Source: Sphingomonas sp. CFBP 8760 (GTDB taxonomy: Bacteria > Pseudomonadota > Alphaproteobacteria > Sphingomonadales > Sphingomonadaceae). From it: 57,803 nt of DNA. The DNA lies in assembly GCF_014841615.1 (NCBI RefSeq), contig NZ_JACYUG010000020.1, forward strand, positions 1 to 57,803, in the 5' to 3' direction. Below the pieces are notes generated by a model. It made no database searches. It saw nothing but the letters and a program-made list of their open reading frames with translations, and was not told the origin of the DNA. Positions 16,948 through 25,791 of this stretch are shown here, in pieces; positions within the stretch are counted from its first letter, which is position 1; every line of letters begins with the position of its first letter. Position numbers and translations under genes: made by a program.

Positions 16948-19119
16948 CTACAGCCGGAACCCCAGCGTCGCCCGCAGGTCGCGCCCCGCCAGTGGCGCGA
17001 AATCCTTCAGGAAGCTGGCATGGCGCCGCGCGTTCACGTCGAAGATGTTGTTCGCGCTCAGCGTCAGCGTCGTGCCGTTGTCCACTCCGAACGGCTTCAG
17101 TGCGACACTGGCGTTGACCAGCGTGAACGCGCCCGTCTCCGTCTCGAACTGCGTCACGCGGTCCTGCTTGAAGCTGTGCTCCACCTCGGCGCGCGCGGTG
17201 ATGCGGTCGCCCTGCGCTTCCAGCCCGCCCAGCAGCCGCATCGGCGGGATGCGCGGCACCGGCCCGCGATCGACCACCTTGGCATGGACCCAGTCGCCGA
17301 GCAGATCGGCATTGATCCGATAGCCGCCGATCGTCGCCAGCCGGACATTGGCCTCCGCCTCCAGTCCGTAATAGCGCGCGTCCGCCTGCGCATATTGGAA
17401 GCACGGCAGGTCGACCTCGCGCCCCGATGGCGCCGCCGCCGCCTCGCACGCGCCCGGATCGACCTGGCTCTCGAAGATGTAGTTGGAGAACCAGTTGTAA
17501 TAGGCCGCCGCGTCGAAGCTCCACGCCTCGCGGTGCGCGTGCAGCGTCGCCTCCAGTCCCCACGACTTCTCCAGCCGGAAGTTCGGGCTGCCCAGTTCGT
17601 AGGACTGGGTCCCGGCATGGGGGCCGTTGGCGAACAGTTCCTCGGCCGACGGCGCGCGTTCGGTGCGCGATCCGTTCAGGCCGATCCGCACACCTTGCGC
17701 GACCTCGTAGGAGGCACCGAGCGATCCCGACACCGCCTCGAAATCGCGACCACCGGCAAAGAAGCGTGCGTCATCCAGCCCGGTGCGCGCGTCCACCGAC
17801 GTCCGCTCGTACCGGCCGCCCGCCTCCGCGCGGAACGGGCCGGCGCTGTACTGCTGCAACGTGAACAGCCCGACCTGACTGGTCTCGTTGCGCGGCAGGA
17901 ACGCCTCGTCCCCTTCCACGTCGAACCGGCGGTTGAACACCTGCACGCCCGATGCGCCCTGCCAGCCGCCACGATTGGCCTGCACGAACTCCAGCCGCCC
18001 CTCCAGCCCCTGGTTCATGAAGGTGGTGCCCACCTCGCCGTCCGGCTCCAGTTCGGCATGGGTATAGTCGGCAAAGCCCGCGCGCAGGCGGATACGGTCG
18101 AGGAAATTGCCCCCCGTCGCCACTTCGGCGCGCAGGTCGACGCGGTCCTGTTTCAGGTCGATGCGCGGTGCCTCCTGCTCCTGCCCGACCTGCGTCGCAT
18201 AGCGGACCGGCACGCCGTACAGGCTGTCGTACCGGCTGTACGACACGCCCAGGCTGCCGCCGTCGCGGATCAGCGCCGCGCCGACGCCGACGTTCCACGT
18301 TTCCGACGCGGTATTGGGCAGGCGGCCACGGATCGCGGCGTTGCCGGCAAAATCGATCGCCTCCTCGCCGGGCACCGCGGGCTGTGCCGCCGACGCCGCC
18401 GCCAGCGACGCCGCGCGCTGCTCCCGCGACAGCGCGAAACCGCCGATCTCCAGATCGTCGGTCTTCAGGTACGATCCATCGGCATGGACGACGAAGCCGG
18501 CGCCCACCGCCACGTCTGCCGCCGCCGATCCCGATCGCTCGTTCGCCGCGGAGCCATAGGTGGCGGTGCCGCCCAGCCGGTATCCGTTCTCCGGCACGGT
18601 GCGCGGGATGCGCGTGTCGATCACGTTGACCACGCCGCCCACCGCCGACGATCCGAACAGCAGCGCCGACGGGCCACGCAGCACCTCCACCCGCTCCGCG
18701 ATCAGCGGGTTGATCGCGACGGCGTGATCGACCGAGGTGTTGGACACGTCGATCGATCCGATCCCGTCGGTCAGCACCCGGATGCGCTCGCCCTGGAAAC
18801 CGCGCAGCACCGGCCGCGACGCGTTCGGCCCGAACGAGGTCGCCGACACGCCCGGCTGGCGCGCCAGCGTCTCGCCGATGGTCGGGCGCAGCGATCGTTG
18901 CAGTTCCTCGCCGGTCACGATCGACGTGCCCGACAGCACGTCCGCCTCGCTCTGCCGGAACGGCGCGGTCACCACGATATCGCCGCCGCGCGTGGACGAC
19001 GGGCGGGCGGCGGGGGGCGTGGTCCCCGCCGCCGGCGTGTCGGCCGTCTGGGCGGTCTGGGCGGTGGCGGACAGGGGGAACAGCAGCGCGGCACCGGCCA
19101 GCAGCGGGAAACGGGTCAT
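16948..19119 (-). CDS. TonB-dependent outer-membrane receptor
   Basis: A 723-residue outer-membrane active transporter. A signal peptide (LLAGAALLFPLSATAQ) is followed by a plug domain with SLRPTIGETLARQPGVSATS, RGFQGERIRVLTDGIGSID, RVEVLRGPSALLFGSSAVGG and VNVIDTRIP, then a barrel ending in ATLGFRL. The plug pattern, with the DHAVAINPLIAERVEVLRGP stretch, recalls ZnuD-type zinc receptors, but the ligand is inferred. ATG at 19119 with GGAG upstream fits the signal peptide; a farther start at 19152 is less likely. No TonB/ExbBD genes are nearby. Confidence 0.9.
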   Translation of the reverse strand: MTRFPLLAGAALLFPLSATAQTAQTADTPAAGTTPPAARPSSTRGGDIVVTAPFRQSEADVLSGTSIVTGEELQRSLRPTIGETLARQPGVSATSFGPNASRPVLRGFQGERIRVLTDGIGSIDVSNTSVDHAVAINPLIAERVEVLRGPSALLFGSSAVGGVVNVIDTRIPRTVPENGYRLGGTATYGSAANERSGSAAADVAVGAGFVVHADGSYLKTDDLEIGGFALSREQRAASLAAASAAQPAVPGEEAIDFAGNAAIRGRLPNTASETWNVGVGAALIRDGGSLGVSYSRYDSLYGVPVRYATQVGQEQEAPRIDLKQDRVDLRAEVATGGNFLDRIRLRAGFADYTHAELEPDGEVGTTFMNQGLEGRLEFVQANRGGWQGASGVQVFNRRFDVEGDEAFLPRNETSQVGLFTLQQYSAGPFRAEAGGRYERTSVDARTGLDDARFFAGGRDFEAVSGSLGASYEVAQGVRIGLNGSRTERAPSAEELFANGPHAGTQSYELGSPNFRLEKSWGLEATLHAHREAWSFDAAAYYNWFSNYIFESQVDPGACEAAAAPSGREVDLPCFQYAQADARYYGLEAEANVRLATIGGYRINADLLGDWVHAKVVDRGPVPRIPPMRLLGGLEAQGDRITARAEVEHSFKQDRVTQFETETGAFTLVNASVALKPFGVDNGTTLTLSANNIFDVNARRHASFLKDFAPLAGRDLRATLGFRL

Positions 19120-19225
19120 GGGCAACGGGCTCCGAAACGGGACGATCGCCAACCCCTATCGCCCATGTTACGTTATATCAAGTATCGTGCTGCACCGCGA
19201 CAAACTTGTCATTCTCCCGTCATCG

Positions 19226-19555
19226 TCACGCCGCCACCAGCGTCAGCGCGGCGATCGTCACATGACGCTCCTCCCCCACCGTCGTCACCGCGTCGATCGT
19301 CAGGTCCGCGACGATATGCTGCCACAGGGGCAGGTCCGCCTCGGGCAGATGCCGGGTCCAGCCGTCCGCCCCCTCGCCCGTCACCGCGATCACGATATGA
19401 TGCCGCGCTCCGACGAAGGTCGCGCTCGCCCAGTCGCGCGCGGTCGCCGACACCACGCGCGCCGCGCATCCCGCCGCCGCCGCGTCCGCCAGCAACGCCC
19501 GCACCAGCGGCACGCCCGCGTCCGGCGTACCGGGCCGATCCCGCCGCGCGCTCAT
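19226..19555 (-). CDS. Conserved-looking hypothetical protein
   Basis: 109 residues with no family I can name. The sequence is Ala-rich with a beta-strand-rich second half (HHIVIAVTGEGADGW, HVTIAALTLVAA) and no signal peptide or membrane helix. The start overlaps the stop of the upstream small gene by ATGA, so the two are translated together, which supports reality. The pair is divergent from an S24 repressor gene. Confidence 0.65.
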   Translation of the reverse strand: MSARRDRPGTPDAGVPLVRALLADAAAAGCAARVVSATARDWASATFVGARHHIVIAVTGEGADGWTRHLPEADLPLWQHIVADLTIDAVTTVGEERHVTIAALTLVAA

Positions 19556-19728
19556 GCCCCGATCCCCGCCATGAACGCCTCGACCTGCGCGACCATCTTG
19601 TCGCGCGGCATCCGCCCCCGCCGCAGGTCACCCACCAGCCGCGGGTCGCCCACCGCCAGCCGCCCGAACTTCGTGGACGGCATCCCGGTCGCCCTCAGAT
19701 ACCGGTCGATCTCTATAAGCAATGTCAC
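19552..19728 (-). CDS. Small helix-turn-helix-like protein
   Basis: 58 residues. The pattern RYLRATGMPSTKFGRLAVGD followed by PRLVGDLRRGR resembles a Cro-like helix-turn-helix common in sphingomonads (a TGM-x-x-T-x-FG opening with a D-P-x-L-V-x-D-L-R-x-G-R end). I chose GTG at 19728 because GGGAGAG sits six bases upstream; an ATG at 19773 has no such site. It is coupled to the following hypothetical gene and divergent from the S24 protein with about 90 bases between, so it may be one side of a small regulatory switch. Confidence 0.7.
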   Translation of the reverse strand: MTLLIEIDRYLRATGMPSTKFGRLAVGDPRLVGDLRRGRMPRDKMVAQVEAFMAGIGA

Positions 19729-19763
19729 GCCGACTCTCCCAATCCCACAACGGCGTTCTTCAT

Positions 19764-19802
19764 TTGTTCTCACAAATCCAACTTGTCTAGGATAATTTCC
19801 TA
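19764..19802. promoter_or_regulatory. Candidate operators in the divergent S24/HTH promoter region
   Basis: Two short dyads lie in the AT-richest part of the intergenic region: TTGTTCTCACAA at 19764-19775 and TAGGATAATTTCCTA at 19788-19802. The second begins 30 bases before the S24 start and overlaps a plausible -10 (GATAAT). Self-regulation by the S24 protein or the small HTH protein is inferred from position only. Confidence 0.35.
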
Positions 19803-19817
19803 CGGTACCGACGATTC

Positions 19818-20435
19818 ATGACGATGGATGACCCGCGCACGACCCTGATCGATCTGGCGGCGGCGGGGGGCACCAGCCTGGCGGCGCTGTCGCGGATGCT
19901 CGGGCGCAACCCCGCCTATATCCAGCAATATGTCCACCGCCGCAGCCCGCGCACGCTGGAGGAGGCGGACATCGCCGCGCTGGCCCGGTTCTTCGGGGTC
20001 GATCCCGTCCGGCTGGGGGCGGTCGCCGCCCCGTCATGGTGGCGGGTGAAGCGCCTCGACATCGCCGTCTCGGCCGGCCCCGGCGCGCTGATCGATGCGG
20101 AGGTGGTGACCGGCACCGACCTGCTCGATCCCGGCCTCGCCCGCCGGCTGGGATTGCAGCCCGACCGGGCGGCGATCGTCCGCGTCCGGGGCGATTCGAT
20201 GGAGCCGGGGCTGCGCGAGGGCGATCACATCCTGGTCGACACCGCCGATCGCCACCCCGGTCCGCGCGGCGGCATCTTCGTGGTGCGGATCGACGGCACG
20301 GTGATGGTCAAGCGCGTGGCGCTCCACGCCGGCGTGCCGCGGGCGCGCAGCGACAATCCGCTCGCCCCGCCCCTGCCCGATGCGCCGGTCGAACTGATCG
20401 GCCGCGTCGTCTGGCAGATGCGCGCCCCCGTCTGA
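19818..20435 (+). CDS. S24-family LexA/CI-like repressor
   Basis: A 205-residue regulator. The N-terminal helix-turn-helix (SLAALSRMLGRNPAYIQQYV) binds DNA. The C-terminal S24 domain has the catalytic serine in RGDSMEPGLREGD and the lysine in TVMVKRVAL, and a possible self-cleavage Ala-Gly in VSAGPGA between them. In the family, cleavage follows DNA damage through RecA. The ATG at 19818 is followed by another at 19824, and either may start. It is divergent from the small HTH gene. Confidence 0.88.
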   Translation: MTMDDPRTTLIDLAAAGGTSLAALSRMLGRNPAYIQQYVHRRSPRTLEEADIAALARFFGVDPVRLGAVAAPSWWRVKRLDIAVSAGPGALIDAEVVTGTDLLDPGLARRLGLQPDRAAIVRVRGDSMEPGLREGDHILVDTADRHPGPRGGIFVVRIDGTVMVKRVALHAGVPRARSDNPLAPPLPDAPVELIGRVVWQMRAPV

Positions 20436-20466
20436 CCAGGAGGGCCTGACCGTCGATGCGCGGCCG

Positions 20467-20637
20467 CTATCGCCGGTCGCGCCACCAGATCAGCAGCGCG
20501 CCGACCGCGCCCAGCCCCAGCCCGATCAGGAAGCCCGCCGTCGCCTCGCCGATCGCGAAGCCCACCGCCGCCCCCAGGATCGAACCCAGCGCGACGAGCA
20601 CACCGCCCGCGGCGGATGGAGGGGAAGAATCGGTCAT
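20467..20637 (-). CDS. Small glycine-rich membrane protein
   Basis: 56 residues with a short Ser/Pro N-terminus and two Gly/Ala-rich hydrophobic helices (VLVALGSILGAAVGFAIGEA and AGFLIGLGLGAVGALLIWW), ending in positively charged RDRR. The pattern resembles glycine-zipper inner-membrane proteins. ATG at 20637 begins just before the first helix; the upstream extension to 20694 looks non-coding. The function is unknown. Confidence 0.6.
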   Translation of the reverse strand: MTDSSPPSAAGGVLVALGSILGAAVGFAIGEATAGFLIGLGLGAVGALLIWWRDRR

Positions 20638-20747
20638 CGCCGCCGTTCCTGCCACGCCCGTCGCCGCCGCGCCACCATCCTCGGCCCGTCGCATCGCGGG
20701 GCGACCCCGATTGACGGACCATTGCCGCTGCGTAATGAGCCCCGCCG

Positions 20748-20969
20748 ATGTCTGCCCCGTTTCCCGCGCCTTATATCGCCGATGCCGCCGAGGCCGCCGA
20801 GGCCGCCGACCTGATCGCCGCCTTCGGCCCCGCCGCCGCGACCGAGGCCGCCGCCCGCGCCGATCGCAGTCGCGATCTGGGCAACCACATCAACTTCTGC
20901 CGCTGGCGCCAGATCGAACGGCTGATCGTGATCCTCGTCGCGGAACAGGCGACCGGCACCGTCCACTAG
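20748..20969 (+). CDS. Small hypothetical protein
   Basis: 73 residues: an Ala-rich acidic N-terminal helix (ADAAEAAEAADLIAAFGPAA), then DLGNHINFCRWRQIERLIVI. That second half looks like a conserved short sphingomonad protein family, but I cannot name it or give a role. It is free-standing, and the REP-like palindrome follows. Confidence 0.65.
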   Translation: MSAPFPAPYIADAAEAAEAADLIAAFGPAAATEAAARADRSRDLGNHINFCRWRQIERLIVILVAEQATGTVH

Positions 20970-20996
20970 GACATGATGACGTGAAACCTGGCCATC

Positions 20997-21074
20997 CGTC
21001 GTTGCGAGCGTAGCGAAGCAATCCAGGGCGTCACCCGCCGGGCTCTGGATTGCTTCGCTACGCTCGCAATGACG
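20997..21074. repeat. REP-like palindromic element, copy 2
   Basis: A second 78-base copy of the palindrome seen at 16767-16844, with 30-base arms at 20997-21026 and 21045-21074 and an 18-base centre. The centre ends in the same GCCGGGCT. Arms differ between copies by about one base. It lies between two plus-strand genes. Confidence 0.9.
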
Positions 21075-21160
21075 GATGAATCGGGTCGAGGTCATCCCGC
21101 GCCAAGGCCGCGCACGCCACTGCTTCGCAGCGTGCGTCCCTTGCGCTATCCCGGATCGGC

Positions 21161-21709
21161 ATGACCCGTTTCACCGTCAACGACCAGGCCGTCGAATACC
21201 GGCTCGATCCGGCCACCCCGCTGCTGTGGGCGCTGCGCGACGCATCGAACCTGACGGGCACCCGCTATGGCTGCGGCACCGGTCATTGCGGCGCCTGCAT
21301 CGTCGATGTCGATGGCCGCGCCGTGCCGTCCTGCCGGATCACGATCGCGCAGGCGGAAGGCAGTTTCGTCACCACGATCGAGGGGCTTTCGCGCGACCGC
21401 GATCATCCGCTGCAACTCGCCTTCCTCGCCGGCAACGTCGTCCAGTGCGGGTTCTGCGTCCCCGGCATCATCATGGCCGCCGCCGCCTTGCTCCGCCGCG
21501 TACCCGACCCGGACGAGGCGACGATTCGGGCCGCCATCACCAACCTGTGCCGCTGCGGCATCTATCCCCGGCTGGTCGAGGCGATCCGCCACGCCGCCGC
21601 GGCGATGCGCGGCGAAGAGGTGATCCCCGCCGCCACCCGCCCCGGCATCACCCCCGCCGAAGCGGCCATTTCGGTCCCCGCGCTTTCCCCCCGCCCGCCT
21701 GCCCGGTGA
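21161..21709 (+). CDS. Orphan 2Fe-2S subunit of the xanthine dehydrogenase family (IorA/CoxS-like)
   Basis: 182 residues. It has the plant-type ferredoxin cluster GCGTGHCGACIVDVDG plus a fourth cysteine (PSC), and the second all-helical 2Fe-2S domain with QCGFCVPGIIM and NLCRCGIYPRL. Such proteins pass electrons from a molybdenum hydroxylase subunit, for example in isoquinoline 1-oxidoreductase or aldehyde oxidase. The expected large molybdopterin subunit is not adjacent on either side, so the partner must be elsewhere or lost. Confidence 0.9.
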   Translation: MTRFTVNDQAVEYRLDPATPLLWALRDASNLTGTRYGCGTGHCGACIVDVDGRAVPSCRITIAQAEGSFVTTIEGLSRDRDHPLQLAFLAGNVVQCGFCVPGIIMAAAALLRRVPDPDEATIRAAITNLCRCGIYPRLVEAIRHAAAAMRGEEVIPAATRPGITPAEAAISVPALSPRPPAR

Positions 21710-21822
21710 ACCGAAACCTGTCGCGCCGCTGACAGCGCGGTTCAGCTTCGCCTCACCGTGACCATGGCACGGTTCATCCATCGACAACGCCGTCTTAACC
21801 CCGGCGAACAAGGACGAAGCGG

Positions 21823-22815
21823 ATGCGCAGGCTGATCGTGACATTGCTGACCGCCACCATGGTGCTGCCGACCATGGCGGCTGCGCAGGACCGGGGCGAA
21901 CGCCGCTCCCGCGCGGAGGGCACCGGCGGCCCCGCGGCCGGCCCCGCCACCGGTGAAGCCCGCCAGCGTCCGTGGCGCGACCAGATGCAACCGGCCGGGG
22001 GCGGCGCCGACGACGCCCGCCGCCGCTTCGAGCGCACCCGGGATCGGGCGGTGGACCAGCCCCGTCCAGACCAGCCCCGTCCAGAGCAACCCCGCCCCGA
22101 CCAGACCCGCCCCGATCAACCCCGCCCCGCCCCCCGGCAGGACGATGGTCGCGGCAATGACGGGCGCGGCAATGACGGGCGCTGGAACGCCGGCGCCCGG
22201 CCCGACCGCAACGGTGCCGGCTGGTCGCGCGGCGGCGGCGACGATGGCCGCCGCGACGGCATCGGCGGGCGCGATACGGTCGATCCCCGCCGTGACGGCC
22301 CCCGCCCGAACGGCGATCCGCGCTGGAATGATCGTCAGGGCAACGATCGTCAGGGCGATGGCCGCTACGACGGTCGCCGCAACGATGCCCCCCGTTACGA
22401 CGGGCGCCGTTTAGACGGGCGCCGCGATGACGACGGGCGCCGCTGGACCGACTCCCGCGGCGGCAGCGCCTGGTATTCCGATCGGGACAACGGCAATCGC
22501 GGCGGCTGGAACCGTGGCTGGCGTAACGACACCCGCTACGACTGGACGCGATACCGCACCGCGAACCGCAACGCCTATCGCCTGCCGCGCTACTATGCGC
22601 CCTCCGGCTGGGGCGGCGGCTATCGCCGGTTCGGAATCGGCGCGACGCTGTCGTCGGGGCTGTGGGGCCAGAACTACTGGATCGGGGACCCGTTCGCCTA
22701 TCGCCTGCCGGAGGCGTACGGCCCCTATCGCTGGGTCCGCTATTTCGGCGATGCGTTGCTGATCGATCTGCGCACCGGCCTCGTCGTAGACAGCGTCTAC
22801 GATATCTTCTGGTAG
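21823..22815 (+). CDS. RcnB-like periplasmic protein with Arg/Asp/Gly-rich linker
   Basis: 330 residues. A signal peptide (LLTATMVLPTMAAAQ) is followed by about 200 residues of low-complexity sequence with RPDQPRP- and GRGND-type short repeats. The C-terminus is an RcnB-like domain (YWIGDPFAYRLPEAYGPYRW, RYFGDALLIDLRTGLVVDSV). RcnB in enterics helps nickel and cobalt homeostasis; the role here is unknown. The DNA repeats underlying the linker are likely slippage-prone. Confidence 0.78.
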   Translation: MRRLIVTLLTATMVLPTMAAAQDRGERRSRAEGTGGPAAGPATGEARQRPWRDQMQPAGGGADDARRRFERTRDRAVDQPRPDQPRPEQPRPDQTRPDQPRPAPRQDDGRGNDGRGNDGRWNAGARPDRNGAGWSRGGGDDGRRDGIGGRDTVDPRRDGPRPNGDPRWNDRQGNDRQGDGRYDGRRNDAPRYDGRRLDGRRDDDGRRWTDSRGGSAWYSDRDNGNRGGWNRGWRNDTRYDWTRYRTANRNAYRLPRYYAPSGWGGGYRRFGIGATLSSGLWGQNYWIGDPFAYRLPEAYGPYRWVRYFGDALLIDLRTGLVVDSVYDIFW

Positions 22816-22872
22816 GACTTCGCGCGCCGGCCCCTTGCTTTCGGGCCGGCGCGCCCCGAACATACGGGGATC

Positions 22873-23556
22873 ATGAGCCTGTTCTCCCCCCGCAGGAAAG
22901 CACCTGCCGCCTCGCCCGTCCGTCAGCGTTTCGGGACGGATGTCGCCGCCCGGCTCGATGCCGATCCCATGGTCGAACGCGCTGCGATCCCGGCGGCGCA
23001 GGTCTATTACCGTCCCGATTTCCTCGATGCGGCCACCTGCGCGCGGCTGATCGACACGATCGACACCAATCGCCGGCCCTCGACGCTGTTGTCGGACCGC
23101 AACGACCAGAATTTCCGCACCTCGGACAGTTGCGACATGGATCGCTGGTCGGCGGACATCCAGCCGATCGACACGGGCATCGCCGACCTGCTCGGCATCG
23201 ATCCGGCGCACGGCGAAACGATGCAGGGGCAGCGTTACGCCCCCGGCCAGCATTTCCGCGCGCACCACGATTATTTCCACGAAAGCGAAAGCTACTGGCC
23301 GCGCATGGTCAAGGAGGGCGGGCAGCGCACCTGGACCGCGATGATCTACCTCAACGACGTGACCGAAGGCGGCGCCACCTGGTTCCCGCAGGCCGGCATC
23401 AAGGTCGCGCCCCGTCGCGGGCTGATGCTGATCTGGAACAACATGAACCCCGACGGCACGCCCAACGAACTGACCATCCACGAAGGGATGCCGGTGGTGG
23501 AGGGTGTGAAGTACATCGTGACGAAGTGGTTCCGCGAGGGCCGCTGGATCAAATAG
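22873..23556 (+). CDS. 2-oxoglutarate/Fe(II) dioxygenase, prolyl 4-hydroxylase type
   Basis: 227 residues. The double-stranded beta-helix carries the iron ligands His131 and Asp133 (FRAHHDYF) and His203 (LTIHEG), and Lys213 for 2-oxoglutarate. The surrounding pattern (GQRYAPGQHFRAHHDYF, MIYLNDVTEGGATWFP, RGLMLIWNN) matches bacterial prolyl 4-hydroxylase-like proteins. All active-site residues are present. The substrate is unknown; no adjacent proline-rich target is obvious other than the upstream Pro-rich RcnB-like protein. Confidence 0.88.
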   Translation: MSLFSPRRKAPAASPVRQRFGTDVAARLDADPMVERAAIPAAQVYYRPDFLDAATCARLIDTIDTNRRPSTLLSDRNDQNFRTSDSCDMDRWSADIQPIDTGIADLLGIDPAHGETMQGQRYAPGQHFRAHHDYFHESESYWPRMVKEGGQRTWTAMIYLNDVTEGGATWFPQAGIKVAPRRGLMLIWNNMNPDGTPNELTIHEGMPVVEGVKYIVTKWFREGRWIK

Positions 23557-23964
23557 CCTGTCCTACAGCCCCGCGATCGTGGCAGGGCGGCCCGATGGCG
23601 CGCCGACTTCCGATCCGACTCCCGGTGATGGCCGCTTCCCCGCCCGATCGGCCGTCTCCCCATCGCCCCCGCCCCGGCAACGGCCGGGGTCCAGCCGGGT
23701 ATTTCTCCGCATGACTGACCGTGACTTTCCGATCGGGGCATCGAACGCCGCCAGATCCGTGCGCCGCGCGACACCGACGCCCGCCGGCGTCGTCTTCGTC
23801 AGGAAAACGGGCATATTTTACAGCGACTTCGCCGTCACCGCGATAGACGACCGATCATGCCATGGCGCGACACCGCCCCACCGCCGGGCGTTCCCGCGCA
23901 CCCCTGTAGGATGCGACGTTCGTGACTTTCCGATTCCCCTCGCACCCTGCCGGACCCCCACCGC
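23557..23964. other. Intergenic stretch with a 14-base direct repeat, no convincing gene
   Basis: Between the dioxygenase and recJ I see no reliable gene. CGTGACTTTCCGAT occurs twice, at 23720 and 23931, each 30-200 bases from recJ. A 129-codon open frame ends over the recJ start (ATGA) but is Arg/Pro-rich with poor protein character. The repeats could be regulatory sites. Confidence 0.4.
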
Positions 23965-25722
23965 ATGACCGTTCTCGGCGTCACCCGTTCGATCCTCGGC
24001 CAGCCCTGGCGATGGCGCTCGCTGTCCGCCGATGCGCGTGACGGGACGCTGGGCGAAGACGGCCTGCTGATCCAGTTGCTGCTGTCGCGCGGCTGCCCCC
24101 CCGACGAGATCGAGGCGCATCGCACCCCCTCGATCCGGGGCTTCATGCCCGATCCCTCGATCTTCCGCGACATGGACCGCGCCGCCGCCCGCCTCGCCGA
24201 TGCGGTGCAGGCCGGCGAACAGGTCGCGATCTTCGGCGATTACGATGTCGATGGCGCCACCTCGACCGCGCTGATGGTCCGTGTCCTCGCCGATCTCGGT
24301 CTGGCCGCCCGCCCCTACATCCCCGATCGCTTGCTCGAAGGCTATGGCCCCACCTGCGCGGCGCTGTGCCGGCTGGCGGCGGAGGGGGCGACGCTGATCG
24401 TCACCGTCGATTGCGGCGCGCAGGCGTTCGACGCGCTCGATGCCGCGCGCGACGCCGGGGTGGAGGTGGTCGTGGTCGATCACCACAAATGCGCCACCGC
24501 GCTGCCCCACGCGCACGCGCTGGTGAACCCCAACCGCCTCGACGAGGCGGCGGAGGCCGCCGCGCACGGCCATCTCGCCGCGGTCGGCATGTGCTTCCTG
24601 CTTGCCGCCGCGCTGGTCCGCACGCTGGAGGCACGCGGGTACTTCGCCGATCGGGCGAAGCCGAAGCTGCTCGACCTGCTTGATCTCGTCGCGCTCGGCA
24701 CCGTCGCCGATGTCGCCCAGTTGCGCGGCCTCAACCGCGCCTTCGTGACGCAGGGGCTGAAGGTGATGGCCGGCCGCCGCAACATCGGCCTGTCCGCCCT
24801 GATCGAGGCATCGCGCCTCACCCGCGCGCCCACTGCGCAGGATCTCGGCTTCGCGCTCGGCCCCCGGATCAATGCCGGTGGCCGGGTCGGGCAGGCCGAT
24901 CTCGGCGTCCGCCTGCTCACCACCGCCGACCCGGACGAGGCCCGTGCCCTCGCCGCCGATCTCGACCGCCTGAACGAGGATCGCCGCGCGATCGAGACGG
25001 CGGTGCAGATCGAGGCGGATACCCGCATCGACCTCGCCGCCAGTGTCGCGGTCGTGTCCGGCCATGGCTGGCACCCCGGCGTGATCGGGATCGTCGCCGG
25101 CCGGCTCAAGGAACGGCTCGGCCGCCCCGTCGTCGTCGTCGCGATCGACGAACACGGGCTGGGCAAGGGCTCGGGCCGTTCCATCACCGGCGTCGATCTC
25201 GGCGCCGCGATCCTCGCGGCGAAGGAGCATGGCCACCTGATCGCCGGCGGCGGCCACGCCATGGCCGCCGGGCTGACCGTGGCGGAGGCGAGCCTCCCCG
25301 CGCTCGCCGCCTTCCTCGACGAACGCCTCGCCGCCACCGTCGCCACCGCGCGCGAGGACCGGGCGCTGCTGGTCGATGCGGTGCTGGCCCCCGGCGGCAT
25401 CACCCCCGCGCTGGTCGATTCGCTGGAGGTCGGCGGCCCCTACGGCGCCGGCTGGCCGCACCCCCGCGTCGCGGCGGGGCCGTTCCGCCTCATCAAGGTC
25501 GATATCGTCGGCAACGGCCATGTCCGCGCGATCGCGGCGGGCGACGATGGCGGCCGGATCAAGGCGATGGCGTTCCGCGCCGCCGACACGCCGCTCGGCC
25601 AGGCGCTGCTCGCCTGCCCGCCCCACCGGCGCCTCTGGCTCGCCGGCCGCGCCCGCCGCGACGACTGGGGCAGCCGCCCCGCCGCCGAACTCCACCTCGA
25701 CGACGCCGCCTGGGCCGATTGA
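23965..25722 (+). CDS. recJ: Single-stranded-DNA-specific exonuclease RecJ
   Basis: A 5'-3' single-strand exonuclease acting in recombination and mismatch repair. The 585 residues fit. The DHH-family motifs appear in order: FGDYDVDGATSTALMV, TVDCGA, VVVDHHKC, ALGTVADVAQLRG, and the DHHA1 motif AGGGHAMAAGLTV; the OB-fold follows. The ATG at 23965 fits the usual N-terminus (ILGQPWRWR). tRNA-Glu follows after about 70 bases. Confidence 0.95.
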   Translation: MTVLGVTRSILGQPWRWRSLSADARDGTLGEDGLLIQLLLSRGCPPDEIEAHRTPSIRGFMPDPSIFRDMDRAAARLADAVQAGEQVAIFGDYDVDGATSTALMVRVLADLGLAARPYIPDRLLEGYGPTCAALCRLAAEGATLIVTVDCGAQAFDALDAARDAGVEVVVVDHHKCATALPHAHALVNPNRLDEAAEAAAHGHLAAVGMCFLLAAALVRTLEARGYFADRAKPKLLDLLDLVALGTVADVAQLRGLNRAFVTQGLKVMAGRRNIGLSALIEASRLTRAPTAQDLGFALGPRINAGGRVGQADLGVRLLTTADPDEARALAADLDRLNEDRRAIETAVQIEADTRIDLAASVAVVSGHGWHPGVIGIVAGRLKERLGRPVVVVAIDEHGLGKGSGRSITGVDLGAAILAAKEHGHLIAGGGHAMAAGLTVAEASLPALAAFLDERLAATVATAREDRALLVDAVLAPGGITPALVDSLEVGGPYGAGWPHPRVAAGPFRLIKVDIVGNGHVRAIAAGDDGGRIKAMAFRAADTPLGQALLACPPHRRLWLAGRARRDDWGSRPAAELHLDDAAWAD

Positions 25723-25746
25723 TGACGCGACCGACCACACAAAGGA

Positions 25747-25775
25747 TTGACGCCCCGCCGATCCTCCCCTAACGG
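25747..25775 (+). promoter_or_regulatory. Candidate promoter of tRNA-Glu
   Basis: TTGACG at 25747-25752 and TAACGG at 25770-25775 are separated by 17 bases and sit 16 bases before the tRNA 5' end. The -35 element is good; the -10 is weak. Confidence 0.4.
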
Positions 25776-25791
25776 CACGCAACGCCATGAC

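Noticed and set aside
16924..19821. 965-codon plus-strand frame opposite the TonB receptor
   Set aside because: Arg/His/Gln-rich antisense shadow; the TonB receptor on the minus strand has clear plug and barrel motifs.
23579..23968. 129-codon frame ending over the recJ start
   Set aside because: Low-complexity Arg/Pro/Ser content and no protein-like pattern; the ATGA overlap is probably chance.
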